A stretch of 64,000 bases of DNA from Novacetimonas cocois (GTDB lineage: Bacteria; Pseudomonadota; Alphaproteobacteria; Acetobacterales; Acetobacteraceae): NCBI RefSeq assembly GCF_003311635.1, contig NZ_QEXL01000011.1, forward strand, positions 19,973 through 83,972. The letters are read 5' to 3'. Both the position numbers and the translations under genes were made by a program. The notes under the pieces were generated by a model that made no database searches, was not told the DNA's origin, and worked only from the letters and a program-made list of their open reading frames with translations. Below, in pieces: positions 34,268 to 43,695 of the stretch (positions are counted from its first letter, which is position 1; each line of letters opens with the position of its first letter).

Positions 34268-34718
34268 GCCACGCCACCGTTATCGCGTGGTGAAGCGGGT
34301 CTACCGAGACCATGGCCTGATCTCCGGCCTGATCGCCCAATGTTCGAAGGATATCCACCACGGCGGCAACACTGTTGGTCGCGACGCGCATTGCTCGGGG
34401 ATGGCCGGTGACCGTCACGCTGTAGCCAATTTCCTGGCCGAGTTTTGCGACGGCCTTGCCCAGCGGGCCGTCCCACACGAACCAGATCCGGCGGGTCAGG
34501 TCATCGGGGAGCACGGGCTGGTTGGCAGATGCCACGACCGGAGACGGGCGGATACTGCCAAGTTCCCGAAGATCAGTCGTGGTCTCTGCTATTGACCGTT
34601 GCAAGGCCAGTTCAGGATTGGCCATGCCGGTCGTCGCAATGGGAGAAGGTGACGACAGGCTCTGCGCACAGGCGTTGAGCGCCATGGGCAAAAGAAAAAT
34701 GAGCAGAGAATGTTTCAT
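34260..34718 (-). CDS. dotD: DotD/TraH-like lipoprotein
   Basis: The 152-residue protein has a lipoprotein signal with lipobox LNAC (cysteine at residue 17), a flexible linker, and an N0-like domain at the C-terminus (RRIWFVWDGPLGKAVAKLG, GYSVTVTGHP, VVDILRTLGDQAGDQA). DotD forms the outer-membrane ring with DotC and DotH. The ATG at 34718 has GGAGAAG upstream and is the first gene of the operon running to DUF1173. The promoter is expected in the 34719-35044 gap. Confidence 0.87.
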   Translation of the reverse strand: MKHSLLIFLLPMALNACAQSLSSPSPIATTGMANPELALQRSIAETTTDLRELGSIRPSPVVASANQPVLPDDLTRRIWFVWDGPLGKAVAKLGQEIGYSVTVTGHPRAMRVATNSVAAVVDILRTLGDQAGDQAMVSVDPLHHAITVAWHA

Positions 34719-35044
34719 GAGCTTCTCCGGATAACGGGAGAAGCTTCGAAGATCATCTTGCGACTGCTACAGCAAAAATTGGCTGCGTTGCTTTTTCTTT
34801 CATGCAGGCCCCGAGAGCAGATTCGTGTCCTCTTTTGGGGTATGCTGTCGCCGGATTGACGCGCAGAATTGCGTGGGACAGGAGCAACCCTTTTCTGTTT
34901 TCGGCTCTGAACGTGAGGGGATCACCGGCAGCCATCCATGTTGCTGACAGTCCTACCAAGCATCTGATGTGCGCTGAACAATCTGTATCGATGGGACACA
35001 ATGAGGTATGTCGATGATATGTAGCCGAGAGGGTAGAGTGCAGG
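34719..35044. promoter_or_regulatory. Divergent promoter region between dotD and a lipoprotein gene
   Basis: No coding sequence is convincing in this 326-bp gap. It separates the minus-strand dotD operon from the plus-strand lipoprotein gene, so promoters for both should lie here. I cannot assign -35/-10 boxes confidently. Confidence 0.4.
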
Positions 35045-35434
35045 ATGAAGATCATCAGAACGGCCATCGTGATGGCGATCATTGCAGGCACGAGTGCCTG
35101 TTCGTCCACGGGTGATGCTTCCATAAAAAAAACAACCATCGCGGAAGTTGGTCAGAATATTCATGATGGTGTGACAACTTCATCCCAGGTGCGTCAGATT
35201 TACGGTGAACCGGGGCAGAAAACCTATGAAGATGGTTATGAGGTCTGGATTTATAGTTTTACGTCCGGCAGGGAGGATGGTCTTTCAATAGCGCAGGACG
35301 TAGTCGGACTTGGCATGCTTGGAGAAAGATCAAATAACAAAAGCAAGATGCTGACTGTTGTGTTGAGTAACGGGATCGTGCTGAAGCATAGTTTTGCCAC
35401 CTCGCATTTCAGTTCCAGCAGTGGCTTGAGGTAG
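35045..35434 (+). CDS. Small lipoprotein with SmpA/BamE-like domain
   Basis: The 129-residue protein begins MKIIRTAIVMAIIAGTSACS, a lipoprotein signal with cysteine at residue 19. The mature part has IHDGVTTSSQVRQIYGEPGQK, the motif of SmpA/OmlA (BamE)-like folds, then EVWIYSFTSG and a strand LTVVLSNGIVLKHSF. It is probably anchored in the outer membrane. It is divergent from the dotD operon and could assist channel assembly or entry exclusion. The function is not known. Confidence 0.75.
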   Translation: MKIIRTAIVMAIIAGTSACSSTGDASIKKTTIAEVGQNIHDGVTTSSQVRQIYGEPGQKTYEDGYEVWIYSFTSGREDGLSIAQDVVGLGMLGERSNNKSKMLTVVLSNGIVLKHSFATSHFSSSSGLR

Positions 35435-35644
35435 TAATATCGCAGGCAGGTAATGGTTCGGTATGAATGTATTGATCTGGGTAAGGCATGCAGCAGGGGC
35501 TGACTATAATGAAGACGTGTGCCGCAGAACTTAAGTTGGAAGAAACCCCCTGCATGGTCCGTAGTAGTGGGTCGTGGTAAGTGCGTATTCGCATGTCTCC
35601 TGATCAGAAACACAGCCATACGCGCTCCAGACGTATATCCCCCT

Positions 35645-36808
35645 TTAAGTCACTGCATTGACGGGTAAGCGGTCCTTCTGGTGACGAAACCAAGGGACCA
35701 TGCGGCGGATGGCTTCTTCAATCTGGTCCGTTGCGACCGCAAAGCTGAAACGGATGAAGTATTTCCCGTCTATGGGGTCGAAATCAATGCCCGGTGCTGT
35801 CGTAACACCCGTATCCAGCAACAGGCGCTTGCAAAACGCCATGCTGTCATCCGTCAGGTGCCGGATATCGGCATAGATATAGAACGCTCCATCTGGTGGC
35901 GCGATATGGCGCAGCCCCATTTCGGGCAGGGCACGCAACAGCAGGTCACGATTGCGCCGGTAGGTTTCCATATGCCCTTCAAGCTCATCGCGGCAATCGA
36001 AGGCGGCAAGGGCCGCGTGCTGGCTGAGGGCGGCGGGCGGCAGGAACAGATTACCCATCCGCGCGCGGGCGGCTTCCACCTTTGCTGGCGGGACAACCAG
36101 CCACCCCAGCCGCCACGGCGCCATGCTGAAGTATTTGGAAAAACTGTTTACCACCAGCGCATCGGGATCATATTCCAGAATACTGTGCGCGCGTTCGCCA
36201 AAACTCAGGCCGTGATAGATTTCATCCGATATGATGCAGATCCCGTGCGCGCGACAGACGTCAACAATGCGCTGTATTTCATCAGGAGACAGGATGGTAC
36301 CGGTGGGGTTGGCGGGACTGGCCAGGATCAACCCGTCGGGAGCAGGTTCAAGCGCGGCAATGGCGTGGGGGGTCAACTGGAAGCGTTCTTTTTCCCCACA
36401 CGGAATTTCAACCGGTTTCATATGGAGCGAGCGCACGACATTGCGGTAGGCCACATAACCCGGTCGCGCCATGGCTACATGCGCTCCGGGCACAAAACTG
36501 GTCATGAGCGCCAGAACCAGCGCGGGTGATGCGCCACAGGTCAGGATAATCTGTTCAGGCTGGAGCGAAACGCCATATGTTTCGTCATAGTGCAGGGCGA
36601 TCCGTTCCTTCAGGGGCTGGCTTTCCCAATAGCCCATGGGGTCGGTCGCCAGTATGTGCTGGGCGCGTTCGATCGCCGCGCTTGGCGCGCCGGTAGAAGG
36701 CTGGCCAAATTCCATATGAATGATGCTGCGCCCCTGCGCGGCCAGTTCATGTGCCAGTGCGCTGATGGACAGCGCGTGGAAGGGATCGATTGGCGGCACA
36801 GGCATCAT
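35645..36808 (-). CDS. PLP-dependent aminotransferase (class I/II)
   Basis: The 387-residue enzyme shows the fold-type I pattern: GQPSTGAPSAAIE, ILTCGASPALVLAL, LILASPANPTGTILSPDE (substrate-binding asparagine), CIISDEIYHGLSF (PLP-binding aspartate and tyrosine) and VVNSFSKYFSMAPWRLGW with the Schiff-base lysine. Substrate cannot be read from sequence; aspartate or aromatic aminotransferase-like. It stands alone on the minus strand, wedged between two blocks of transfer genes, so it is metabolic cargo rather than part of the channel. Confidence 0.9.
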   Translation of the reverse strand: MMPVPPIDPFHALSISALAHELAAQGRSIIHMEFGQPSTGAPSAAIERAQHILATDPMGYWESQPLKERIALHYDETYGVSLQPEQIILTCGASPALVLALMTSFVPGAHVAMARPGYVAYRNVVRSLHMKPVEIPCGEKERFQLTPHAIAALEPAPDGLILASPANPTGTILSPDEIQRIVDVCRAHGICIISDEIYHGLSFGERAHSILEYDPDALVVNSFSKYFSMAPWRLGWLVVPPAKVEAARARMGNLFLPPAALSQHAALAAFDCRDELEGHMETYRRNRDLLLRALPEMGLRHIAPPDGAFYIYADIRHLTDDSMAFCKRLLLDTGVTTAPGIDFDPIDGKYFIRFSFAVATDQIEEAIRRMVPWFRHQKDRLPVNAVT

Positions 36809-36889
36809 GACCTCAAGGTGGAAAATAGACTTATAGGGTGATGATCGCCCCGCGACCAGAAACTGCCCGTGGAATTCAGGCGGCCTGCC

Positions 36890-36966
36890 CAGCGTTTTCT
36901 ACGCGACGTGCCAGTTCCTGCCAGGAACGTGTTGTGAAGGGCAGAGGCTGTGGAGTTTACAGAATT
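36890..36966 (-). pseudogene. Possible C-terminal remnant of an unknown gene
   Basis: The minus strand reads QPLPFTTRSWQELARRVEN then AGQAA and a stop, with a TAA close upstream in frame. The composition looks coding but there is no start. An inverted repeat GTTCCTG-C-CAGGAAC at 36914-36928 lies inside and may be chance. It may mark the edge of the aminotransferase insertion. Confidence 0.25.
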
Positions 36967-36979
36967 CCATATATGATGC

Positions 36980-36995
36980 TATAAGGCGCTTTATA
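36980..36995. promoter_or_regulatory. Candidate HipB operator
   Basis: TATAAGGCGCTTTATA is a palindrome at 14 of 16 positions, about 20 bases before the hipB start in an AT-rich promoter-like stretch. HipB-type repressors usually bind such dyads upstream of their own operon. Confidence 0.45.
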
Positions 36996-37016
36996 TGCCA
37001 AATATGAGTGATAGTA

Positions 37017-37388
37017 ATGGGCTCACCAAAATCCCGCGCGGCTCTTGAGCGACTGGGGCGTGACCTTCGTGGCGCGCGCCTGCGGCGCGGCATAGCGATA
37101 GCCGACCTGGCCGCTCGTGCCGGCACGTCAGCAAGTTCCATCGCGCGCCTGGAAAAGGGAGACCCGGGTGTGGGGATCGGCACTCTGGCCGACGTGCTGG
37201 TCGTGCTTGGTCTTCTGGACCGGTTGGCCGACCTGATTGATATCCGCAAGGATGATCTGGGACTGGCGTTGGCTGCTGAACGTCAGCCTCGTCGAGGCCG
37301 GTCTTCTGCGACCACGTTACGCAGGCAGCAGGATAAGGCCACGCATGGGGGAGCGGATGTTATTGATATGGACGGTGCTTCGTTCTGA
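37017..37388 (+). CDS. hipB: HipB-like XRE antitoxin/repressor
   Basis: The 123-residue protein has an N-terminal XRE helix-turn-helix (LGRDLRGARLRRGIAIADLA, ARAGTSASSIARLEKGDPG) and a basic, probably disordered C-terminal tail. The ATG at 37017 is chosen; a GTG at 37008 is also in frame. The stop overlaps the hipA start (TGATG), the usual coupled order in hipBA. It should repress the operon and neutralise HipA kinase. Since hipA is frameshifted, it may now be an orphan repressor. Confidence 0.85.
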   Translation: MGSPKSRAALERLGRDLRGARLRRGIAIADLAARAGTSASSIARLEKGDPGVGIGTLADVLVVLGLLDRLADLIDIRKDDLGLALAAERQPRRGRSSATTLRRQQDKATHGGADVIDMDGASF

Positions 37389-38627
37389 TGCCTGATTTCA
37401 GCGCCCATGTCGTTCTTGGCAACAGCCTGACTCCCGTGGGTCAACTGCGTTTTACGCAGGCAGGTCCACGGCAGTTTTCGACCTTCACTTATGATCCGGC
37501 CTGGGTCGAGAATTCTCGGGCCTTTGCCATCCAGCCAACCTTTCCCCTTTCCCCTTGGCTCTGGGCCGTTTCATGCGGCTGGCCAACCAGGGAACGTGCG
37601 CGATGCCCTTGCGGGTGTCTTTGCTGATGCTGCGCCCGACAGCTGGGGGCGCAGGCTTCTCGAGCGTGCCTACGGTAATGGGCTTTCCGAGTTTGAATAT
37701 CTCACACTGTCGGATGACGTATGTCGGCAGGGTGCGCTTCGTTTCGCCGATGATAACGGAGAAATCATTCGTGGCGGCGCCGATGACATCATACCGCGTC
37801 TGGTCGATCTTGCCGCTATTACGGCTATCGCGCGGGCATATGAACAGGGCAAGGACATATCCGAAAGGGATATGCAGGCGCTCGCTGGTGCAGGTGGTTC
37901 GGGTGGGGCGCGACCGAAGGCCAATGTTCGGGACGGCGATGTGCTCTGGCTTGCAAAATTTACCTCGGTTCACGACCAGTGGCCAATAGAACGTATTGAA
38001 GTTGCCACGCTTCGTCTGGCAAGAGCATGCGGAATCCGGACGCCAGAGGTCAGGCTGGAACTGGCTGAAACGCCGTTTCCTGTGGCTCTGATCCAGCGGT
38101 TTGATCGGCGTGGGGCTGGCCGGATTCCTTATATTTCGGCGAGGACTGCTCTGGGGAAAACCGGAACGGAACTGGGTTCCTATACGGAGATTGTCGATTT
38201 TATCCGGACCTATGCCGCCGATCCCCAGGCAGAGTTCCGCGAACTCTTCCTGCGTCTGGTTTATACTATTCTCGTGTCAAATAAGGACGATCATCTGAAA
38301 AATCACGGATTTCTCTATGTGGGCGCTGGACACTGGCGGTTATCCCCCGTTTTCGATGTGAATCCAGCACCCGACCGTAACCCGCATCTGGAAACGGCGA
38401 TACTGGAGGGCGGTCCGCATGATCGGTCCATCCGTCTGGCACTGGAGGCGTGTGAATTCTTCGAAATTACCCCTGCTGAGGCCCGGCAGATGATCCGCGT
38501 GACAGCGCGGCGAATTTCGGATGAGTGGAGGCCTGCTCTGCGAGAGGTTGGTGTTTCCGGGGCGATGGCGCGTCATTATGAAGCCGCCTTCATAAACGAT
38601 CAGATCGGGATCGCGCTAACGATCTGA
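37388..38627 (+). pseudogene. hipA: HipA-like kinase toxin, frameshifted by a 7-bp tandem duplication
   Basis: Two frames together make one HipA. The first (37388-37627) has FSAHVVLGNSLTPVGQLRFT and VENSRAFAIQPTFPL. The second resumes with GSGPFHAAGQPGN, then FADAAPDSWGRRLLERAYG, LSEFEYLTLSDD, GAGGSGGARPKAN (ATP loop), FTSVHDQWPIERIE, VALIQRFDRRG, SNKDDHLKNHGFLY (catalytic loop) and LSPVFDVNPAPD. The break coincides with TTTCCCC repeated twice (37541-37547, 37548-37554). Removing one copy restores a perfect frame. The gene is currently off, but the repeat could revert by slippage. Confidence 0.88.
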
Positions 38628-38795
38628 TAGTCACATATGACTGATAATATCGTATAATATGCCAGATACGACACATAAATTTGTCGAATCTATCCCTGCC
38701 AGACGCCGCCGCGCTATTGATCGAACAGCATGGTCAACATCATTGTGTCCGCAATGATCGGGATGTGAGGCCGTCAGGAAAATATCGGTCACGTT

Positions 38796-41700
38796 CTACC
38801 CAATGGTAAATTCGAGTTCCGATTGTTCATCAATGGCGCGCAGGGTTTCATACAATCCTGCGGCCACGCCTCTACCTTCCACGATCTCATCCGCCAGTTC
38901 ATCCAGAACGCCGGCAAACGCTTCATCGGTCGCGAGACCGAAAACATTCATGCGCTCGCTTTTTCTGCGTTCGATCTCGCTGTTTGCTGTTCCCGAGGGA
39001 AATACGGTGGCAAGCATCCGCAGGGCTCGGGCAAAGTGGATCCGTTTGTAAAGGCGCGAACGGAGCGCCGTGTCGCCAGGCGTCGTCGAGAAAGACCAGA
39101 GTTCGATTGGCCCCAGGACGTTCACCAGAAGCTGTTCATATTTTGCTTCTCCGGCCGACATGTCCACGAAGAATGGCGCACCATTCTTTCCCGGTCCCGG
39201 CAGTGCGTTGCGGATCACATAGGCGCTGGCATCGGACAGCTTGAAGCGTCGGATAAGGCTGTCTGCCGTCTCCTGATCACCGCATTTGAGGACCCATCGG
39301 GCGGTTGATATCTTGTAAAGGTCCTCGCTGAAATCGGTATGGTTCTGTGAAATGAAGGCGAGCTGGACGTTGTGCTTGCGTCCCTCGCGGCCATCGCGCA
39401 CAGCCTGCTTGTCTACCTGGGGCGCGGGTTCGGTGCGGTGCCACTCATCGAAGTCGACACGTTTCGTCGTTTCGTACATCTCCGTGAAACGGGCGAGATG
39501 ATAGTCCCGCATGGATGGGGGCATATGCGGGTCGTCCGCATAATCGGGATGCAGAAAGAAATTCCGGGCCAGGATATGGCGGCCAAGCATATACATGAGC
39601 GCTGTCTGGCGGTTGGCCGCGGGAGAGCCGGATGGTGCCACCTCGGCAAGATCGAGAACGATCACGCGCGCGTCCCCCATATCCAGCCTTGTCGGGGAGG
39701 CCAGCATGGGAAAATTCTTGATCACGTTCATGATGTAGCGATCAAACGTGTCGATCAGGCTTTCTCCAGTTTCCAGGGTGATCTTGGAATAGCGTTTTTC
39801 GATTTCCGGGCTGCGGGCCGCAATCAGCAGATCCTGCAGGACCGGTACTGCATGGCGCTGGGCAAAACCTGCAAGGCGGTATTCCCTGAGATTGACAAAG
39901 GCATCGACGATATCCCGCCACCATGTCGGATCGTCTTCTCCCGCATGGTGGGGCAGGCTGATGCCCAGCGATGTTATTGCGGCATCGACGTCGGGCTCGA
40001 TCCCCGGAGTGTAGATTTTGGGCGTGCCCCCCTGCACCCCGGTACAGAGGCGGTAGGCTTCATCAGTCACGTCCTCTACCAGATGGTCCATGCCCTCCCA
40101 CGGCCTGCCATCCAGCGGCGTGGCAAGGAGCGAGATGAAATTCTGTAGGAAAACGCGCTCGAGTGGCAGGGGATATTCCAGTCCGACCTGGGTATCGAAG
40201 ACATTGACCTCGAAGCCCGGGATTGCCTGCATCTTGACGTAAACCGCCTCGTGCTGGCGTTCGGGGCCAAGCGCGTTGCGCAGCATCTCGATCAGTCCGC
40301 GCGAGGACGGCCCTATATCGAGCTTGCCGATATAGGGGAGCTTCGTGCCGTGGCTGCTGATCGCGGCGCTGCTGAGGATCAAGCCCAGCAGAATGGTATT
40401 GGCCAGAACGGATTTTCCGCCGCCAGGCGGGGCTATGATAATGTCTACGACGGATGGGCGTAGCCCGCCCCCGGTCGGATCGTAAGGCCAGATTGAACCA
40501 TCGGGCTTGCGGAAGAGGATGGATCCTTTCTGCCACGGTGACGCACTGCGTGCCCACGGCATCATGGAGAACGCGTCACCGACAAGGGCGAGCGATGAGG
40601 TCGCAGTCGAACCGAGCGCCAGGGCAGGGACAGAACCCATGGCCGCTTCCAGAGGATCGCCGGAAATCCGCGTTGTCTTGCTGTTGCCCCACGCATCAAT
40701 CGCCTGGGAGAGGTCCGACGCCTGCCGTCGCAGCTTCGCCTCTGCTCCAACCGGAGCCCAGGTTGTGGCGGTCATGCGCATCCGCACGGAATTATGGTTG
40801 TTTTTCTGGCGCTCCAGCTTGAGTGCGGCAAACGCCCGTCGAATGTCGCTATTTCCGGGGAACATCGCCAGAAACCCGGCTCCGGCTTCCTTGAAGCCGA
40901 AGGCGGCGCGGCCACCACCCTCCAGGATCATGGCGCTGCGCCATGGCAGTCTCTTGCGGCCAAGCACGCTGGAGAGTTCGGAAAATGGGCGCGGATCCTC
41001 TGGGCCAATCGTCATGTCGACCGGGGCGTATGTATAATCCCCCACGGTCACGAGTTGTCCGCCTTTCGTTTCGGCGTCGGCATTGAAGATCTGGTCCCGG
41101 ATCGCCGGCCAGAGCAGGCCCTGCGGATGTGGCTGTGAATCATCCAGATCGTCGGGAAGCCGTGGCATGACCCGGTCACCCAGCAGGGTCGGTTTCCAGG
41201 CGGAGCCCGCCGTTTCACGATAGGTCGCTTCGCGCGCGACCTGCAATGCCTGATGTGGACCGAGGAATTCGCAGGAAATGTCGAACCCCTGCAAGGCTGC
41301 CTGGACGCGTGAAATGAACGATTCATGGCGGGCCGCCATGATATCGGAGCGCAGGGCAAAACGTTGGGTATTGCCCACGCGGGGAAATTGGGAGGCAAGG
41401 GTCCGGCGCTCCTCTGCCACCTGTTTGCGGTCCTCACGTGTCAGCACGCTGGGCCGGGTCCACAGGACATAGCAAGTGGCCTCCCAGCGCATGACGTTTG
41501 GCCAGCGCCGGCGCCTCTCTTCGATGACGTCCGAAAGGTCTGCTCCGATCTGTCTGGCTATGGACCGGCAACCATTGAGACTCAGGCGGTCAATCTCGAT
41601 ACCTGAGCGCTCGGGATCGGAAATATACCATCCCACGATGGCATGGCCACGTTCTTCAAGGAGACCCTGCAATTCTATACGCTGCTGCTCGGCGAGTGCT

Positions 41701-41879
41701 TCCACTTCCTGCCGCGTGCACATGCGACGCAGGCCATTGATGCGTAGTACGGAGACATATTCACCGCGTTTGGTGATGAGATGGTCCCCGTGCGTACTTT
41801 CCACATCGCAGAATGAGGCAAGGGGCTGGCGCAGCCCGAGGCTGATGCCGGCCAGCAGACTGGAAAGAATACCGCCCAT
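38796..41879 (-). CDS. dotO: DotO/IcmB/TraU-like transfer ATPase
   Basis: The 1027-residue protein belongs to the VirB4-like ATPases of type IVB systems. Features include a signal-less N-terminus, Walker A IIIAPPGGGKSVLAN near residue 480, IGKLDIGPSSRGLIEML (a DotO-specific block), a long ATPase core with VIVLDLAEVAPSGSPAANRQ, and a late HNVQLAFISQNHTDFSEDL segment. It energises apparatus assembly at the inner membrane. It is the last gene of the dotI-dotO operon, 13 bases after dotN, exactly as icmJ-icmB in Legionella. Confidence 0.93.
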   Translation of the reverse strand: MGGILSSLLAGISLGLRQPLASFCDVESTHGDHLITKRGEYVSVLRINGLRRMCTRQEVEALAEQQRIELQGLLEERGHAIVGWYISDPERSGIEIDRLSLNGCRSIARQIGADLSDVIEERRRRWPNVMRWEATCYVLWTRPSVLTREDRKQVAEERRTLASQFPRVGNTQRFALRSDIMAARHESFISRVQAALQGFDISCEFLGPHQALQVAREATYRETAGSAWKPTLLGDRVMPRLPDDLDDSQPHPQGLLWPAIRDQIFNADAETKGGQLVTVGDYTYAPVDMTIGPEDPRPFSELSSVLGRKRLPWRSAMILEGGGRAAFGFKEAGAGFLAMFPGNSDIRRAFAALKLERQKNNHNSVRMRMTATTWAPVGAEAKLRRQASDLSQAIDAWGNSKTTRISGDPLEAAMGSVPALALGSTATSSLALVGDAFSMMPWARSASPWQKGSILFRKPDGSIWPYDPTGGGLRPSVVDIIIAPPGGGKSVLANTILLGLILSSAAISSHGTKLPYIGKLDIGPSSRGLIEMLRNALGPERQHEAVYVKMQAIPGFEVNVFDTQVGLEYPLPLERVFLQNFISLLATPLDGRPWEGMDHLVEDVTDEAYRLCTGVQGGTPKIYTPGIEPDVDAAITSLGISLPHHAGEDDPTWWRDIVDAFVNLREYRLAGFAQRHAVPVLQDLLIAARSPEIEKRYSKITLETGESLIDTFDRYIMNVIKNFPMLASPTRLDMGDARVIVLDLAEVAPSGSPAANRQTALMYMLGRHILARNFFLHPDYADDPHMPPSMRDYHLARFTEMYETTKRVDFDEWHRTEPAPQVDKQAVRDGREGRKHNVQLAFISQNHTDFSEDLYKISTARWVLKCGDQETADSLIRRFKLSDASAYVIRNALPGPGKNGAPFFVDMSAGEAKYEQLLVNVLGPIELWSFSTTPGDTALRSRLYKRIHFARALRMLATVFPSGTANSEIERRKSERMNVFGLATDEAFAGVLDELADEIVEGRGVAAGLYETLRAIDEQSELEFTIG

Positions 41880-41892
41880 TGATATGATCCTG

Positions 41893-42555
41893 TCATGTCA
41901 TGACCGGTTGGGGATCGGCATCAAGCCATTCCCTGACAAGCGCCGGGTAGATGTCGGTGGGGCCGTTGTAGAGACGGCCCAGGGGGAGGAGCCGGATGCC
42001 GTCCATCAGGGCGGTCGCGCTTTCATTGATCTGCGGGTCAGCCCGGTTCGCCATCAGCAGGGCAGTCGCCAGCAGTCGGGGAGAGGTTGTCTCCAGCCGC
42101 CGCCGGGCTTCGGTCGTTCGCGCGTGCAGAGCGCGGAGCACAGCGAGAGCGCTTTTGCATTGCGCAGGCATCATCGCGGTGTCCGACCCTGACGCGATCG
42201 CGTCCATTGCACGATGCCAGACGACATCCTGTCCGTTTGGCCCATTGCCGAGCGTCTGCATGAGGGCTTGATGCGCGCAGCGGGTCAGGGTCATGATGCG
42301 GGCCTGCGGCAGTTTCGGCCACCATATCAGGACGGCTTCGCGTTCAATGGCCGGACGGGTTGGATCCTGCAGGATGTTGCATAAGGCGCAGACAGGCCCG
42401 GGTCCGTCACCATGCCATGGAAACCTGCGACCAGGCGTTATCAGGCCGCAGCAGGCACATGTGAAAAGGCCCGGCTCACCCATCTCCCCGGCGTCTGGCG
42501 CTGACGGATCCCATGGGCGCGGCAGCAGCCGGAAAGACTGTGTGAGACGGGCCAT
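41893..42555 (-). CDS. dotN: DotN/IcmJ/TraT-like zinc-binding coupling-complex protein
   Basis: The 220-residue protein has the IcmJ zinc site: CACCGLITPGRRFPWHG and, further on, VCALCNILQDPTRP (four cysteines), then AVLIWWPKLPQARIMTLTR. DotN is an adaptor of the DotL coupling complex in Legionella. The ATG at 42555 is preferred to an upstream extension that runs through dotP in another frame. Its position between dotP and dotO is canonical. Confidence 0.85.
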   Translation of the reverse strand: MARLTQSFRLLPRPWDPSAPDAGEMGEPGLFTCACCGLITPGRRFPWHGDGPGPVCALCNILQDPTRPAIEREAVLIWWPKLPQARIMTLTRCAHQALMQTLGNGPNGQDVVWHRAMDAIASGSDTAMMPAQCKSALAVLRALHARTTEARRRLETTSPRLLATALLMANRADPQINESATALMDGIRLLPLGRLYNGPTDIYPALVREWLDADPQPVMT

Positions 42556-42568
42556 TGCGATCGGGTTC

Positions 42569-43039
42569 CTAGCCGCCGCTCGTGAATTGATAGGCCTGAG
42601 CCTGCGTACCAACGGTTGCCGAGCCACCGGACGCGGTGTTGGCAGCCTTGTTGATCCACTGCGGACCCGTTGCGAAAAGACCGCACAGCACGATGCCGGC
42701 GATTGCCATACCGACCTTTCCGGGCGAACGGTTCTGTTCGTTGCGGCTCTGCCAGGCCGCCCATACGCCGCCGATGAAGCAGATGAAGGCAGCGACATAC
42801 ATGCATGCAGCAGCGACAAAGCCGCCCGCTGTCAGTCCCTCCTGGGCGGTGGCCTGCATCTGGGCCCCGATACCGTTTGCGCTGCCGGTTGCGGATTGGG
42901 CCAGCGCATGGCTGGCAATGAGGATCGGGACGGCCAATGTGCCAAGTGCCGTGACGGCACGCTGTCTGTATCCGGCCCGTTGTGTCACCAGACGCGTCAG
43001 TCGCGCCGCGCTGGTGGTGCCTGTGCGAGAGAGGTTCAT
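42569..43039 (-). CDS. dotP: DotP/IcmD-like membrane protein
   Basis: The 156-residue protein has an N-terminal signal or anchor (ALGTLAVPILIASHALAQ) and two further membrane segments (GGFVAAACMYVAAFICFIGG and VGMAIAGIVLCGLFA), as in IcmD/TraR. The ATG at 43039 is taken as start. It lies between dotE and dotN, matching Legionella icmC-icmD-icmJ order. It is related in fold to the dotE product just upstream, as in other type IVB systems. Confidence 0.8.
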   Translation of the reverse strand: MNLSRTGTTSAARLTRLVTQRAGYRQRAVTALGTLAVPILIASHALAQSATGSANGIGAQMQATAQEGLTAGGFVAAACMYVAAFICFIGGVWAAWQSRNEQNRSPGKVGMAIAGIVLCGLFATGPQWINKAANTASGGSATVGTQAQAYQFTSGG

Positions 43040-43132
43040 GGTCGAGGGCTCCGTTGAAAGAGGGATCATGTCCCCCAAATCATTGTTCTGTCGGCAACAT
43101 GCGACTTCGAACGCTTTCTTTGCGGACAGGAC

Positions 43133-43678
43133 CTAGCCGGACGTTGTCCAGTGGCTCAGGATCCAGGTTGCTTCCTTGACGGGATTGAGGAGGATCACGC
43201 CGAAAACGAACTGGATGAGGCAACTGAGTTTTGAGCGGTTTGTTTTTCCGGTCGCCGACGCGTTCCACGCAACGACCGCCATGAACGCCGCCCAGGCGCC
43301 GAACATTTCGAAGAACAGGGCGAAATCACTGACGATTGACAGGATGGCATCCTCTGGGCCGGTCCCGGAAATGACGCTTCCGGTCGCGGCATCCGTATAG
43401 CCGGTGACAGAAGCTCCCAGCGAAACCTGCGTATCGAGACCGGCAGAGGTGGTGGATTTGGTGAGTATCCTGTCAAAAGTGGCGAAGACGCCGGAGAGGA
43501 CAATCCCGATCCAGGGCACCCAGGGACGGCCGACGAACGGGTTCTGGGGCTGGCGCTGCTGCCATAATCCCCATGTCCCGGTCAGGAAGGCAATCCACGC
43601 TGCAATATAGCAGGCCATTGGCAGCAGCCAGGCCATGGCGAGAGCGAGATCGTTGACGAGGTTGACCAGACCTTGCAC
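43133..43678 (-). CDS. dotE: DotE/IcmC-like membrane protein
   Basis: The 181-residue protein has four probable membrane segments (LAMAWLLPMACYIAAWIAFL, WVPWIGIVLSGVFATF, ALFFEMFGAWAAFMAVVAW, LIQFVFGVILLNPV). It starts with GTG at 43678 behind GGAGACATCGAC. The hydrophobic pattern and location between dotF and dotP match IcmC/TraQ. The precise function in the inner-membrane complex is not known in any system. Confidence 0.78.
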   Translation of the reverse strand: MQGLVNLVNDLALAMAWLLPMACYIAAWIAFLTGTWGLWQQRQPQNPFVGRPWVPWIGIVLSGVFATFDRILTKSTTSAGLDTQVSLGASVTGYTDAATGSVISGTGPEDAILSIVSDFALFFEMFGAWAAFMAVVAWNASATGKTNRSKLSCLIQFVFGVILLNPVKEATWILSHWTTSG

Positions 43679-43695
43679 GTCGATGTCTCCTTGCC

